A stretch of DNA of 34,798 bases from UBA11400 sp964550435 (GCA_964550435.1 CAZJZI010000024.1:1-34798), one strand, 5' to 3'. Shown: positions 16,978-25,551, numbered from the stretch's first letter. Translations and numbers: made by a program. Notes: generated by a model from the letters alone, not told the origin.

Positions 16978-18189
16978 CTAAATCTTATAATTCTTAACTA
17001 CATAATCATCCAGTAATCGCTTGAACTCTTTACCGATTCCATCTCCCTGTAGCGTCAGGCGATGCTCTCCATCGATGTACACTGGTGCTTTGGGTTCTTC
17101 AAAGGTTCCAGGTAAAGAAATCCCTATATTGGCATGCTTCGACTCTCCCGGACCATTAACGATACAGCCCATCACTGCAACTTGCATTTCTTCCACACCG
17201 GGATACACATGCCGCCAAATGGGCATCATGTCTTTAATATAGGTCTGAATCTCGTCTGCCAACTCCTGAAAGTAGGTACTCTTGGTTCGTCCACAACCCG
17301 GACAAGCCGTCACCTGTGGTATAAAACTTCTGATTCCAAGCGATTGAAGTATCTGCTGTGACACCCTGACTTCTTCCGCCCTGTCACCGCCTGGCAAAGG
17401 GGTCAATGACACGCGTATGGTATCACCAATTCCTTCTTGAAGTAACACACCAAGTGCTGCCGAACTCGCCACAATACCTTTCATTCCCATCCCGGCTTCA
17501 GTGAGGCCAAGGTGTAACGGATAATCAATCAAGGCAGCCATTCGCCGGTATACAGTGATCAGATCTTGAACTCCTGAAATCTTACAACTTACAATGATCT
17601 TATCTTTGGGCTGACCCACTTCCTCTGCAAGCTTGGTCGAGCGAACCGCACTTTCTAGCATCGTACTAATCATGACTTCCTTGCTGGATTGTGGCTCCGG
17701 AAGTGCATTGTTCTCGTCCATTTTCTCAGCCAAAAGCTGCTGGTCCAGTGATCCCCAGTTGACCCCGATCCGCACTGGTTTCTCCCACTTTACGGCCTGC
17801 TCAACGATAGTACAGAAATTCTTGTCGCGACCCTTGGTTCCGGTATTTCCAGGATTAATCCGATACTTCGATAATGCCTTGGCACACTCGGGATACTGAG
17901 TCAAAAGTACATGCCCATTGTAATGGAAATCACCGATCACAGGCACTTCGACATTCTTCTTATCTAGATAATCCATGATGTAAGGCACAGCCTGAGCTGC
18001 TTCTTTGTTGTTCACAGTAATTCGAACCAACTCAGACCCTGCATCATGTAATTCTATGATCTGCTTTGCTGTATCCTCGATGTCGGCCGTGTCTGTGTTG
18101 GTCATAGACTGCACCACAACCGGGGCTCCACCACCAACGGCTACATTTCCAACATGTACTTTAACCGAATCTCTTCTGCTTTGAATCAT
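16978..18189 (-). CDS. ispG: 4-hydroxy-3-methylbut-2-en-1-yl diphosphate synthase
   Basis: IspG (GcpE) is the [4Fe-4S] enzyme that reductively opens methylerythritol cyclodiphosphate to HMBPP in the MEP isoprenoid pathway. The 403-residue protein has the TIM-barrel start (VVVQSMTNTDTADI), HLGLTEAG, the cluster-binding CPGCGR motif near residue 300, and MGCIVNGPGESKHANIGISLPG with the further Cys and the conserved Glu. The length fits the compact bacterial form rather than the roughly 600-residue form with an insertion found in many Bacteroidota, plants and Plasmodium. It is the last gene of a tight run (18 bp after the rhomboid gene) and is followed by a terminator. Its link to an upstream CrtI-like oxidoreductase hints at isoprenoid/carotenoid metabolism (inference). 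Confidence 0.96.
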   Translation of the reverse strand: MIQSRRDSVKVHVGNVAVGGGAPVVVQSMTNTDTADIEDTAKQIIELHDAGSELVRITVNNKEAAQAVPYIMDYLDKKNVEVPVIGDFHYNGHVLLTQYPECAKALSKYRINPGNTGTKGRDKNFCTIVEQAVKWEKPVRIGVNWGSLDQQLLAEKMDENNALPEPQSSKEVMISTMLESAVRSTKLAEEVGQPKDKIIVSCKISGVQDLITVYRRMAALIDYPLHLGLTEAGMGMKGIVASSAALGVLLQEGIGDTIRVSLTPLPGGDRAEEVRVSQQILQSLGIRSFIPQVTACPGCGRTKSTYFQELADEIQTYIKDMMPIWRHVYPGVEEMQVAVMGCIVNGPGESKHANIGISLPGTFEEPKAPVYIDGEHRLTLQGDGIGKEFKRLLDDYVVKNYKI

Positions 18190-18207
18190 ATCGAGTGCTA
18201 CCCGTAT

Positions 18208-19077
18208 TTAATTTTTCTTGTTACTAAGTTCAAAAAGGATGCGCTTTTCTTCTGAAGTCAAACTGCTATAACCGTCTTTCGCGATTTTATCCAGAATCCT
18301 ATCCATTTCATTCTGATCGACTTCTTCAATTATATCGGCATCCGAAATCGAATGCATGGATCGATTTTTGGGCTTGTAATTGCCAGATGAACCATCAAAT
18401 AATTTATGAAACCAACTGGTAAATCCTCTAATCCAGGCGTCGTAGTTGTAACCACGATAATATGCTCGAATCAAAAGCCAGCCCCATAGTGCTCCACCGA
18501 GGTGAACCAATCTGGCAACATTATCGCCCGAATTCAGAAACAATACATCCAGGAAAATCAATCCCGCAACCATGTATCGCGCTTCTATTGGTGGCAATAG
18601 CAACATCATGATAGGTTGACGCGGATACAAAACTGCAAAACAAACCATAATTCCAAATACTGCCCCAGATGCTCCAATTGTTGGACCAGTTGGGAGCACA
18701 CCACTCAGAAGTAATTGAATCAGTGCCCCGCCAATACCCGAACCCAGATACAACACGGAAAAATTTCTGGTGCCTAATGTATCCTCAACCGGACGCCCCA
18801 TCCACCATAGCCAAAGCATATTAAATAGGATGTGAAATCCACTACCATGAAGAAACATGTAAGTCACGAAACGCCATGGCTGGGTCAACATATCAATAGG
18901 TGATGATGACAAAGCGAACCACTCAAGTACAAATAGATTGGCAACTCCAAGACCAAAAAGATCCAAAAATGCCTGAATAACAAATACCACCACATTTATG
19001 GCCAATATCCATCTTAATGCGCCTGGCAACATCCCAAAACTTCTGCGAAATGACTGAGTAAACGACTCCTGGTACAT
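18208..19077 (-). CDS. rhomboid family intramembrane serine protease with C-terminal extension
   Basis: This 289-residue polytopic membrane protein has the rhomboid signatures: LHGSGFHILFNMLWLWW, the catalytic Ser in IGASGAVFGIM (about residue 138) and the catalytic His in LVHLGGALWGW (about residue 190). Rhomboids cleave transmembrane segments within the bilayer. After the last membrane helix a cytoplasmic tail of about 75 residues ends in MDRILDKIAKDGYSSLTSEE, a small helical domain (DUF6576-like) commonly fused to rhomboids in this phylum. It lies 4 bp after a second rhomboid gene. The substrate is unknown. Confidence 0.9.
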   Translation of the reverse strand: MYQESFTQSFRRSFGMLPGALRWILAINVVVFVIQAFLDLFGLGVANLFVLEWFALSSSPIDMLTQPWRFVTYMFLHGSGFHILFNMLWLWWMGRPVEDTLGTRNFSVLYLGSGIGGALIQLLLSGVLPTGPTIGASGAVFGIMVCFAVLYPRQPIMMLLLPPIEARYMVAGLIFLDVLFLNSGDNVARLVHLGGALWGWLLIRAYYRGYNYDAWIRGFTSWFHKLFDGSSGNYKPKNRSMHSISDADIIEEVDQNEMDRILDKIAKDGYSSLTSEEKRILFELSNKKN

Positions 19078-19081
19078 GTAT

Positions 19082-19717
19082 TTAATATAGTTTGGTAGGC
19101 ATTTTCCAGTACTTGATCAGGATGAATCCAGCGACCATACCTCCTAAGTGAGCAAAATGCGCAACTCCAGTACTCAAAGACGTCACACCATTTAATAGTT
19201 CAAAGGCACCGTATCCAATAACCAGATATTTTGCCTTCAGTGGAATCGGCGGTATCAATAACATGATCTCTCGGTTTGGGAAAAGCATTCCATAAGCCAA
19301 AAGGATACCGAAAACTCCACCAGAGGCACCGATAACCGGACTTGGCGCCACAAACATGTGCAAAATCGCAGCACCAATTCCTGTCAAAAAATAGTAGGTC
19401 ACAAAACGTTTTGTTCCCCACTCAGCTTCAATCTGCTGACCAAACATCCACAATGCAAACAAATTGAACAAAATGTGACTGAAGTTACCGTGCAGAAACA
19501 TGTAGGAAACAAGCTGCCATGGATAGAAATTATACGCTTCGAGCGGAAATCCACCTATTCCAAACTGAGGTGGAATCAGGACAAAAAACGCATCCAAAAT
19601 GTTTCCCACCAAGGGCGTATTCTGACCGATGAAAAACAGAATATTCACGATCAGAAGATGCTTCACTCCCTGCGGAAAGTAACTGGTTCCGTAGCTATTG
19701 TAATTGTAATCTGACAA
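19082..19717 (-). CDS. rhomboid family intramembrane serine protease
   Basis: This 211-residue membrane protein has the core rhomboid fold only: FLHGNFSHILFNLFALWMFG, the catalytic Ser in IGASGGVFGILL (about residue 133) and His in FAHLGGMVAGF (about residue 192). It lacks the C-terminal tail of its downstream neighbour. Tandem rhomboid genes are a recurring arrangement in Bacteroidota and relatives. The two differ enough to be old paralogues rather than a recent duplicate. It starts 4 bp after the oxidoreductase stop, so the two are co-transcribed. Confidence 0.9.
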   Translation of the reverse strand: MSDYNYNSYGTSYFPQGVKHLLIVNILFFIGQNTPLVGNILDAFFVLIPPQFGIGGFPLEAYNFYPWQLVSYMFLHGNFSHILFNLFALWMFGQQIEAEWGTKRFVTYYFLTGIGAAILHMFVAPSPVIGASGGVFGILLAYGMLFPNREIMLLIPPIPLKAKYLVIGYGAFELLNGVTSLSTGVAHFAHLGGMVAGFILIKYWKMPTKLY

Positions 19718-19721
19718 AATC

Positions 19722-21233
19722 TTAACGTTTAGTTCTTAATACTTTTCGATAGTTGGCTGAGCGGTAATATACGTTGATTCCACCTAATGTTACGCCTGGA
19801 ATTCCCTGACCAGGATACACGGTATCCCCGCAAACATAGAATCCTGGAAACGGTGTTTCTGCCGGGGTCCAATCCAGTAACGATCTGGACATCGATTGCG
19901 GTATACCACCAACCCGACCTTTAAACCGATGAACCCAATTCTGCCAGGTAACAGGAGTTGAACCAAAACGCTCAATGACACCACTTTCTGCAAATCCAGG
20001 AAGTTTTTCTTTCAGAATCTGAATGATTTCCTGCTCAACAACATCCTTAGTTTTGTCATATCTATCTTCACCCATCTCAAACCAACTTTCTGTTGGTGTA
20101 TGACAACTGATATTCAACGTTCGGTATCCATCTGGGGCACGCTGGATATCACCTCTGGCCGACATCGACACAAACACCGATTCTGCACCAGTTACTGACA
20201 TTGGTTTATCTAAATGGATCTGGTGATGTAGTGTCATTTCAGGTAAATAGTGGTCCTTAGTGACAATGCCCATCGTAAACGCACCCCAAGCAGTATCATA
20301 CCGGTTCGATTGTTTCTTAAACCATGTATTCCACTCTCCTTCACAAAGTGATGCAAGATTCCACACTGGAAGATTTGAAACTACGATTTTGCTACTGAAA
20401 GTACCCTTACGTTCGGTTTTGACCAGATAAGAGTCACCATCACGACGAATCGAAACCACTTTGTGCCGAACCAACACCTTTCCACCCAGATTCTCGATGT
20501 AATTTTGAATTTCACGAACCATTTCCAGCACCCCCCCCTCAACATAAAAATTGCTGTAGTTGGTGTACGTCAGTCCTGCAGCTCCGAACAAAAACGGTAC
20601 ATCTACAGCCTTTGATTGCGCTGTGATCATTAGTTGTTCATTGACAAATTTCTCAAAATCATGAGTCCGCACACCGAAAGATTCCATCACATCACACACG
20701 TTCATAAACGCATATCGCAACATCGGAAAATCAAGCGGATTATTATTCAATCCAAGTTTAATCCAATCGGATAATGATTTTGGCGGGAAATTGACATTGC
20801 GTTCTGAAGCCTTCCATACGAAATCAGAAACTCTGAAAGCCAGTTGCCAGAAGCGACGTTGGCCCGTTGAATTTCCAAAAACTCTTCCTGCCTCCAGTAT
20901 CCACTGCTCTCGATCCTGATAACGAATAATTCTATCGTTATTCTGGTACACGGTCATACTTGGAACCAATTTCACTCTTGGGATAGATATGCCTGTCAAT
21001 GACTCTAGTCTTGCGAGTGGCTGATGGTCATCGAAACCAATTAATGTTGTTGCGCCAGATTCAAACGTATATCCTTTTCGGGTGAAAGAAGAGCTGCAAC
21101 CACCTGGAACGTGAGCTGCTTCTAACACTACGGGATTATCTCCATCTTTTGCCAATAGAGAGGCTACCGTCATTCCGCCCATTCCCGAGCCGATGACTAT
21201 AGAATCACATTCAGTTATCTGTTCATTTATCAT
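19722..21233 (-). CDS. FAD-dependent oxidoreductase of the phytoene desaturase/carotene isomerase (CrtI-like) family
   Basis: This 503-residue protein has an N-terminal dinucleotide-binding motif (IVIGSGMGGMTVASLLAK), then VLEAAHVPGGCSSSFTRKG and the typical FESGATTL. The C-terminal FAD motif is FYVCGDTVYPGQGIPGVTLGG. This set marks the CrtI/CrtD/CrtH and all-trans-retinol saturase-like superfamily, which desaturates or isomerises polyenes. The exact substrate cannot be read from motifs; an alternative is a generic amine-oxidase-like enzyme. It starts 46 bp after the enoyl-CoA hydratase stop and is followed within 4 bp by a rhomboid gene. Co-transcription with ispG is suggestive of carotenoid or isoprenoid chemistry, but no other crt genes are visible here. 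Confidence 0.82.
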   Translation of the reverse strand: MINEQITECDSIVIGSGMGGMTVASLLAKDGDNPVVLEAAHVPGGCSSSFTRKGYTFESGATTLIGFDDHQPLARLESLTGISIPRVKLVPSMTVYQNNDRIIRYQDREQWILEAGRVFGNSTGQRRFWQLAFRVSDFVWKASERNVNFPPKSLSDWIKLGLNNNPLDFPMLRYAFMNVCDVMESFGVRTHDFEKFVNEQLMITAQSKAVDVPFLFGAAGLTYTNYSNFYVEGGVLEMVREIQNYIENLGGKVLVRHKVVSIRRDGDSYLVKTERKGTFSSKIVVSNLPVWNLASLCEGEWNTWFKKQSNRYDTAWGAFTMGIVTKDHYLPEMTLHHQIHLDKPMSVTGAESVFVSMSARGDIQRAPDGYRTLNISCHTPTESWFEMGEDRYDKTKDVVEQEIIQILKEKLPGFAESGVIERFGSTPVTWQNWVHRFKGRVGGIPQSMSRSLLDWTPAETPFPGFYVCGDTVYPGQGIPGVTLGGINVYYRSANYRKVLRTKR

Positions 21234-21279
21234 GTCAGACCAAACAGATACACACTAATATTTGTTCCTAACTATTGGT

Positions 21280-22066
21280 CTACCAAACGATTTTTTCTTT
21301 ATTCAGAAAAGCTGTGATTCCTCGTTGACAATCATCGGTCATGCGTGCAGCTGCATTAAGACGAATCGCAACATCTATACTTTCAGTGACCGACTTTTCT
21401 GCCACCTCTCGAATAAGCGTTCTTGTAGATTTGACCGCCACGGGACTCACTTGATGCGTAAACACATGGATCCAATATGAAACTCTATCATCAAATTGGT
21501 CTGCCACTTCAGTAATCAACCCTATTCTGGCAGCTTCTTCTGCCGAAATGATCTCACCAGACAAAAGTAACCTATTGGCTTGAGTCATCCCAACCTTCGG
21601 AATAAGGAACCTGGACACAATTGCAGGGACGAATCCGATTCGTGTTTCGGTGTATCCAAACTTTGCCGGCGGAATAGCCACTGAGATATCACACATCGAA
21701 ACAAGTCCACATCCACCGGCCAATGCGTGACCATTTATAGCACCCAAAATAGGTACCGGATATTCGTGCAACAACCTGAATAAAGATCCGAGCTGAGCAG
21801 AGTCTTGCAGGTTCTCGTCAAGGGTTGCAGATTGTAGTGCCTTGAGTGATTCCAGATCAGCGCCAGCCGAGAATGCCAGTCCCTCTCCTGTCAGAACCAG
21901 TAATCGCATAAATGGTTCATTTTGATACCNNNNNNNNNNTCTCTAAGGCATGAATCAACGCAACAACCAATTCGGTACTTAGCGCATTGCGTTTATCTGC
22001 CCAATTCAGCCGGAGCTCGACATATCTGTCATGCTCGGTAACCAGTAAAACATCATGTGTTTTCAT
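21280..22066 (-). CDS. enoyl-CoA hydratase/isomerase family protein, interrupted by an assembly gap
   Basis: The gene is in two visible parts. The N-terminus (ATG at 22066, MKTHDVLLVTEHDRYVELRL, then LNWADKRNALS) lies above the gap. The rest (MRLLVLTGEGLAFSAGADLE onward) lies below it. Together they are a normal crotonase of about 260 residues. The oxyanion-hole segments are FSAGADL and GHALAGGCG. The Glu of FGYTETRIGFVPA matches the second catalytic Glu of crotonase, while the first (in GGCELAMMCD of the rat enzyme) is Gly here. The FGYTE-R-IGFVPAIV pattern recalls methylglutaconyl-CoA hydratase-like members (LiuC), but I would not assign that firmly. An open reading frame starting at the Met at 21909 is an artefact of the gap. 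First gene of the probable ispG operon. Confidence 0.85.
21930..21939. other. assembly gap (10 Ns)
   Basis: Ten Ns join two contigs within the hydratase gene. With exactly ten bases the two halves are out of frame; continuity needs a missing length that is a multiple of three. The number is thus a placeholder, not a measured length. Confidence 0.98.
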
Positions 22067-22100
22067 GTCGCAAAGATAACAGCCCTACGCACAATAAAAA

Positions 22101-22127
22101 AGGCGTTGCCTTTAACAGACAACGCCT
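22101..22127 (-). terminator. intrinsic terminator after the ABC ATPase gene
   Basis: On the minus strand AGGCGTTG and CAACGCCT form an 8-bp GC-rich stem with an 11-nt loop, followed by TTTTTTATTG. It lies 33 bp after the ATPase stop and just upstream of the hydratase start. Confidence 0.82.
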
Positions 22128-22159
22128 CGATTCACATACGCTTTCACACGTAATTTGAA

Positions 22160-22879
22160 CTATGCAAAAACATCTGCAAGTACAGGTTCCTTAATTCTCA
22201 CGTCACTTTCAAGCAGACCATCACGCAGTCGGATCACACGACGAGCATGTGCGGCAATATCTTCCTCGTGAGTTACCACAATAATAGTGTTACCGGCTTT
22301 ATGCAAGTCCTCAAAAAGCTCCATAATTTCGTTACCGGTTTTCGTATCTAGGTTACCTGTTGGCTCATCAGCCAATAAAATTGATGGATTATTAACCAAT
22401 GCGCGAGCAATTGCTACACGTTGGCGTTGTCCGCCAGAAAGTTCGTTTGGTTTGTGGTCCATACGATCAGCTAAACCGACTTTCTCAATTACTTCGATGG
22501 CGCGTTTACGTCGCTCACGTGAGCTCATTCCAGCATAAATCAACGGTAACTCGACATTTGCAAGTGCACTGGATCTTGGCAACAGGTTAAATGTCTGAAA
22601 TACGAATCCGATTTCACGGTTACGAACCTCAGCAAGTTGATTGTCGGTGAGTTTTTTAACATCATGTCCGTTTAGTATATAATCACCTTTGCTTGGCGTA
22701 TCGAGGCATCCTATTACATTCATCATAGTTGATTTACCAGAACCCGACGGCCCCATAATCGCTACGTACTCGTTCTTTTTAATTTCAAATGAAACCCCAC
22801 GCAGTGCATGCACAGTCTGAGTCCCCATTCGGTACTCTTTCTGTATGTCGCGGGCTTCGATAATAGTTGATGTACTCAT
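22160..22879 (-). CDS. ABC transporter ATP-binding protein, MacB/LolD-like
   Basis: This 239-residue ATPase has Walker A (GPSGSGKST), Q-loop (FVFQTFNLLPRSSALANVELP), signature LSGGQRQRVAIARAL, Walker B (ILLADEPTGNLD) and H-loop (VTHEED). The LPRSSALANVELPLIYAG segment and length match the MacB/LolD/FtsE class, which powers transport or mechanical work across the periplasm with a type VII permease. It begins 11 bp after the TolC gene, with AAGGAA seven bases before its ATG. A terminator follows, and no permease or membrane fusion protein is present nearby, so its partners must be encoded elsewhere. Confidence 0.93.
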   Translation of the reverse strand: MSTSTIIEARDIQKEYRMGTQTVHALRGVSFEIKKNEYVAIMGPSGSGKSTMMNVIGCLDTPSKGDYILNGHDVKKLTDNQLAEVRNREIGFVFQTFNLLPRSSALANVELPLIYAGMSSRERRKRAIEVIEKVGLADRMDHKPNELSGGQRQRVAIARALVNNPSILLADEPTGNLDTKTGNEIMELFEDLHKAGNTIIVVTHEEDIAAHARRVIRLRDGLLESDVRIKEPVLADVFA

Positions 22880-22890
22880 GCTAAATTTCC

Positions 22891-24249
22891 TTAAAGTTGA
22901 ACTTGTCCGAGGTAATAATTGAGCAGTTGCTCCTGAAACACGAACCGATACACAGCTTGAACACGATTCGATGATGCGCTTACGAACTCAGCATTCGCCT
23001 GGGTCAATTCGATAAGGGTACTTGCTCCAACTCTGTATCGCTCTTGTTCGGTTTCATACGCTTTGGAAGCAGCCAAAAGAGCACGCTCGGTAGTATCTAG
23101 TTGCTTGGAGGCAGACAAATAATCATTGTAGGCCTGTCGAACTTCCTGATTGATTTCAAGTTTCTTAGCCTCAAGGTCTAACATTGCATTTTTGTAGTCA
23201 ACCTGACTTCTTTGAAGATTCAATCGGGTATTAAATCTGTTGAAAATTGGTACCTGAATGCTAAATCCAACGCTGTAACGACGGTTACGGTCAGTTATCT
23301 GATCCCAGTAGCCAACATCTACTATTTGACCCGCTGCTGTACGCTCACGGAACTGATCTGAATATCCACCTGATAAGCTACCAGACAACGAAACGGTTGG
23401 CAGGAACGCTCCACGAGCAATTCTCAGATTATACTCACTTAATTTTATCTGAGCTTCAGTTCCACGAAGGTCGCTTCTGTTCACCATTGCTTGCTCAATA
23501 AGCTGTGTCAATGAAAAATCTTTAACTTGAAGATTATCTTCATCAATTCCAGGAGTAACAAACTCGTAATCAATCATAGGATCGATAGAAAGAATTCGAA
23601 TGAGTTGTACAATCGAGATATTTAATGCATTCTCTCGTTCAACAATCTGAAACTCATTATTTGCCACAACTGCTTCCTGATTATAAAGGTCAACCATTGG
23701 ACGCATTCCGACTTCAACCTGGGCTTGAACTTGTTCAAGTTGCTTCTGTGAAGCTTCCAGATTTTCTTGAGATATTTTAAGTAGCTCCTGATTGAGTAAA
23801 ATACTCAAATACGAAGATGCCGTGTTGAAAATCACATTTTCTTTGGAGCGTTGTAAGTTTTCCTCTGCAGATAACCTGGATGTTTGTGCTGCACGAAGAC
23901 TATTGATGTTGCGAAGTCCATCGAACACGGTGACTCCTGTACTAAAGGATGCCCCGGAAGAAAGCGTAGTTAGATCATCGTAAGACAGCGTTTCCTGAAC
24001 GAATTGACGACCCGTATTACGATTACCGTTAATTCCGAAATTCAGGTTAGGCAGAAATTCCATCTGAGCACTTGTAACGTTGGCTTTCTGCACCAACATA
24101 TTATTTTCAGCCTGGCGGAGTGTAATGTTATTTTCAAGAGCAATATCAATCGCTTCCTGGAGTGTAATACGTTGTGGTGTTTGAGCAAATACCGATGATG
24201 CAGTGAAAACCACAAACAAGAGCAAAAGAGATAATCTGGACATAGACAT
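22891..24249 (-). CDS. TolC family outer-membrane efflux channel protein
   Basis: This 452-residue protein has a signal peptide (MSMSRLSLLLLFVVFTASSVFAQ). It shows the duplicated helical/beta pattern of the TolC/OEP family: ITLQEAIDIALENN with LRQAENNMLVQKANVTSAQMEFLPNL near the start, and the second repeat beginning LTQLIEQAMVNRSDLRGTEAQIKLSEYNLRIARGAFLPTVSL at about residue 250. TolC trimers form the outer-membrane exit duct for tripartite pumps and type I secretion. The following gene is a MacB-type ATPase, so the pair probably serves a MacAB-like exporter whose other parts lie elsewhere. Confidence 0.92.
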   Translation of the reverse strand: MSMSRLSLLLLFVVFTASSVFAQTPQRITLQEAIDIALENNITLRQAENNMLVQKANVTSAQMEFLPNLNFGINGNRNTGRQFVQETLSYDDLTTLSSGASFSTGVTVFDGLRNINSLRAAQTSRLSAEENLQRSKENVIFNTASSYLSILLNQELLKISQENLEASQKQLEQVQAQVEVGMRPMVDLYNQEAVVANNEFQIVERENALNISIVQLIRILSIDPMIDYEFVTPGIDEDNLQVKDFSLTQLIEQAMVNRSDLRGTEAQIKLSEYNLRIARGAFLPTVSLSGSLSGGYSDQFRERTAAGQIVDVGYWDQITDRNRRYSVGFSIQVPIFNRFNTRLNLQRSQVDYKNAMLDLEAKKLEINQEVRQAYNDYLSASKQLDTTERALLAASKAYETEQERYRVGASTLIELTQANAEFVSASSNRVQAVYRFVFQEQLLNYYLGQVQL

Positions 24250-24332
24250 GATGATTCAGTTCTGGTACTAGTTAGAATTGCAAACTTTAACGATTGAGCG
24301 CAAAAATGGTTGCAGCAGATTTAGATCAGAGT

Positions 24333-24677
24333 CTATTTAGAAGACTCATCTTCTACCAATTTTACAACATGATCAACGATTTTACGGGCGGCAACAGACT
24401 TAAGTGCTGCAATTACAGCTGCAGCCATCGTTGTGCCGGCTATAGCATCATTTTTTTCTTTACTTGAGGCGAGGAATCCAATCATTACGGCAAGTCCAAC
24501 GGTCTTAAGCGGGTGCTTACGAACCCAATAGGTCGGGGTCAGCCGCTCATTGACTTCGTTCTGGAACGAATCGAAGTTATCTTCCAAAGACTGTTCTAAT
24601 GATTGCAATTCTCTTTGTAGTTCTCTTCTACGTGTTTCCAAATCCTGTGATGTATTGCGATGAGATTGATCGTTCAT
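24333..24677 (-). CDS. small membrane-associated protein with coiled coil (YtxH/DUF883-like)
   Basis: The 114-residue protein begins with a charged coiled-coil segment (DLETRRRELQRELQSLEQSLEDNF). It then has WVRKHPLKTVGLAVMIGFLAS, the KHPL-hydrophobic pattern found in DUF883/YqjD and YtxH-like proteins, and a second hydrophobic stretch (AGTTMAAAVIAALKSV). It probably sits at the inner membrane. It is 13 bp after the holin-like gene and forms a three-gene cluster with it and the 69-residue protein. No precise function is known. Confidence 0.72.
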   Translation of the reverse strand: MNDQSHRNTSQDLETRRRELQRELQSLEQSLEDNFDSFQNEVNERLTPTYWVRKHPLKTVGLAVMIGFLASSKEKNDAIAGTTMAAAVIAALKSVAARKIVDHVVKLVEDESSK

Positions 24678-24690
24678 AACCGGATACTTA

Positions 24691-25161
24691 TTAATTTGGT
24701 TTTATATTTTTTATGGAGTAATCGGTATCTGTACCAGTGGTTTTACGCGATTTATTGGACTCCTGAAGTAGTTTCGAGCTAGCATCTATTGTTTCATCCT
24801 CGTTGGCTACACCCAAAAAAGCTGCGGCAATCTTATCCCTGAATCGGGCTTCTATGAGTTCAGGACTCAATAGATACAGTACTAATCCAACTACCAGCAA
24901 CAAGGCGGCAACAACTGAAAATCCGGCAGCTGTACTATCCAGAACATCTCCTACGAAATAAGCCAATGCAAAAAGTGCAAAAACTAAGGCCAACAAGAAA
25001 ACCAGACCGGAAACTAATCCGGCAATTGCTTTAGCAGCATTTTTTGACAGATTCTCACCAAACTCGATCGTATAAAGCTCTACTCTTTTTTCTATAAGAA
25101 GCCTGATTTCGGCAGGGAGTTTTTTGAGTCTTTCGAGTAAATGGTCTTGGGGTGATGTCAT
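24691..25161 (-). CDS. phage holin family/Holin-X-like membrane protein
   Basis: This 156-residue protein has two adjacent transmembrane helices (about residues 41-72 and 77-101) with short charged flanks and a long polar C-terminal tail. The pattern matches the putative Actinobacterial Holin-X/YqjE superfamily, commonly found beside YqjD/ElaB-type genes in non-phage contexts. There are no phage genes around, so a lytic role is unlikely; a stress-related envelope role is more plausible (inference). The order DUF883-like, holin-like, coiled-coil protein resembles the yqjDEK cluster of enterobacteria. Confidence 0.75.
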   Translation of the reverse strand: MTSPQDHLLERLKKLPAEIRLLIEKRVELYTIEFGENLSKNAAKAIAGLVSGLVFLLALVFALFALAYFVGDVLDSTAAGFSVVAALLLVVGLVLYLLSPELIEARFRDKIAAAFLGVANEDETIDASSKLLQESNKSRKTTGTDTDYSIKNIKPN

Positions 25162-25189
25162 CTGTAAACTTTATTATAACCTATTCTTA

Positions 25190-25399
25190 TTAATCTCTTC
25201 TGAAAATTTTACCTATCAAATACCCAACAGCTAAGCCTACAGCGATACTTGCTAATGGATGCTTACGAATTACTCGCTCAGCATCAGATTTTGCTTTGTT
25301 GATTTTGTGTTGAAGTTCTGGATCGGAAATGATGGATTTCCCGGACTCTCCGAATTCAAAGATTTTTTTGCCCAGATTATCGATCGTTTTATTTGCCAT
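25190..25399 (-). CDS. DUF883/YqjD-like small membrane-anchored protein
   Basis: The 69-residue protein has an amphipathic helix followed by a C-terminal tail anchor, VIRKHPLASIAVGLAVGYLIGKIFRRD. In ElaB/YqjD this arrangement anchors the protein in the inner membrane, where it binds ribosomes in stationary phase. Here the role is inferred only from similarity and from its position 28 bp before the holin-like gene. Lone gene start with roughly 150 bp of upstream non-coding sequence, so the cluster's promoter is probably there. Confidence 0.72.
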   Translation of the reverse strand: MANKTIDNLGKKIFEFGESGKSIISDPELQHKINKAKSDAERVIRKHPLASIAVGLAVGYLIGKIFRRD

Positions 25400-25448
25400 A
25401 GTGCAGCAGAAAGTCTAAATATTATTTGGTGTCAGGCTTGATTTAAAT

Positions 25449-25466
25449 CCAAACAAATAAGTTTGG
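25449..25466. promoter_or_regulatory. perfect 6-bp inverted repeat between dprA and the DUF883-like gene
   Basis: CCAAAC-aaataa-GTTTGG is flanked by AAAT and TATTT that can lengthen the stem with one bulge. It could be a weak terminator for dprA or an operator for the cluster downstream. Neither direction has a good T-run, so the role is open. Confidence 0.3.
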
Positions 25467-25551
25467 TATTTGTATGCAATATATGGGATAACGGACAAAT
25501 TTTGAAGTTAGTTTCATCCGTCGACTTTATTACTAAAGTATTTTACTATGC

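Noticed and set aside
21280..21909. A separate short hydratase starting at Met 21909
   Set aside because: The true N-terminus is visible beyond the gap at 21940-22066, so the short frame is an artefact of the Ns.
22071..22078. TATCTTTG just before the hydratase ATG, matching the Bacteroidota -7 motif TAnnTTTG
   Set aside because: No TTTG box at the right distance, and it lies four bases from the ATG. The best promoters in the window are sigma-70-like, so this is probably chance.
24691..25161. Holin-like gene as a sign of a prophage
   Set aside because: No endolysin, capsid, integrase or tail genes nearby; this family is common as a chromosomal envelope gene.
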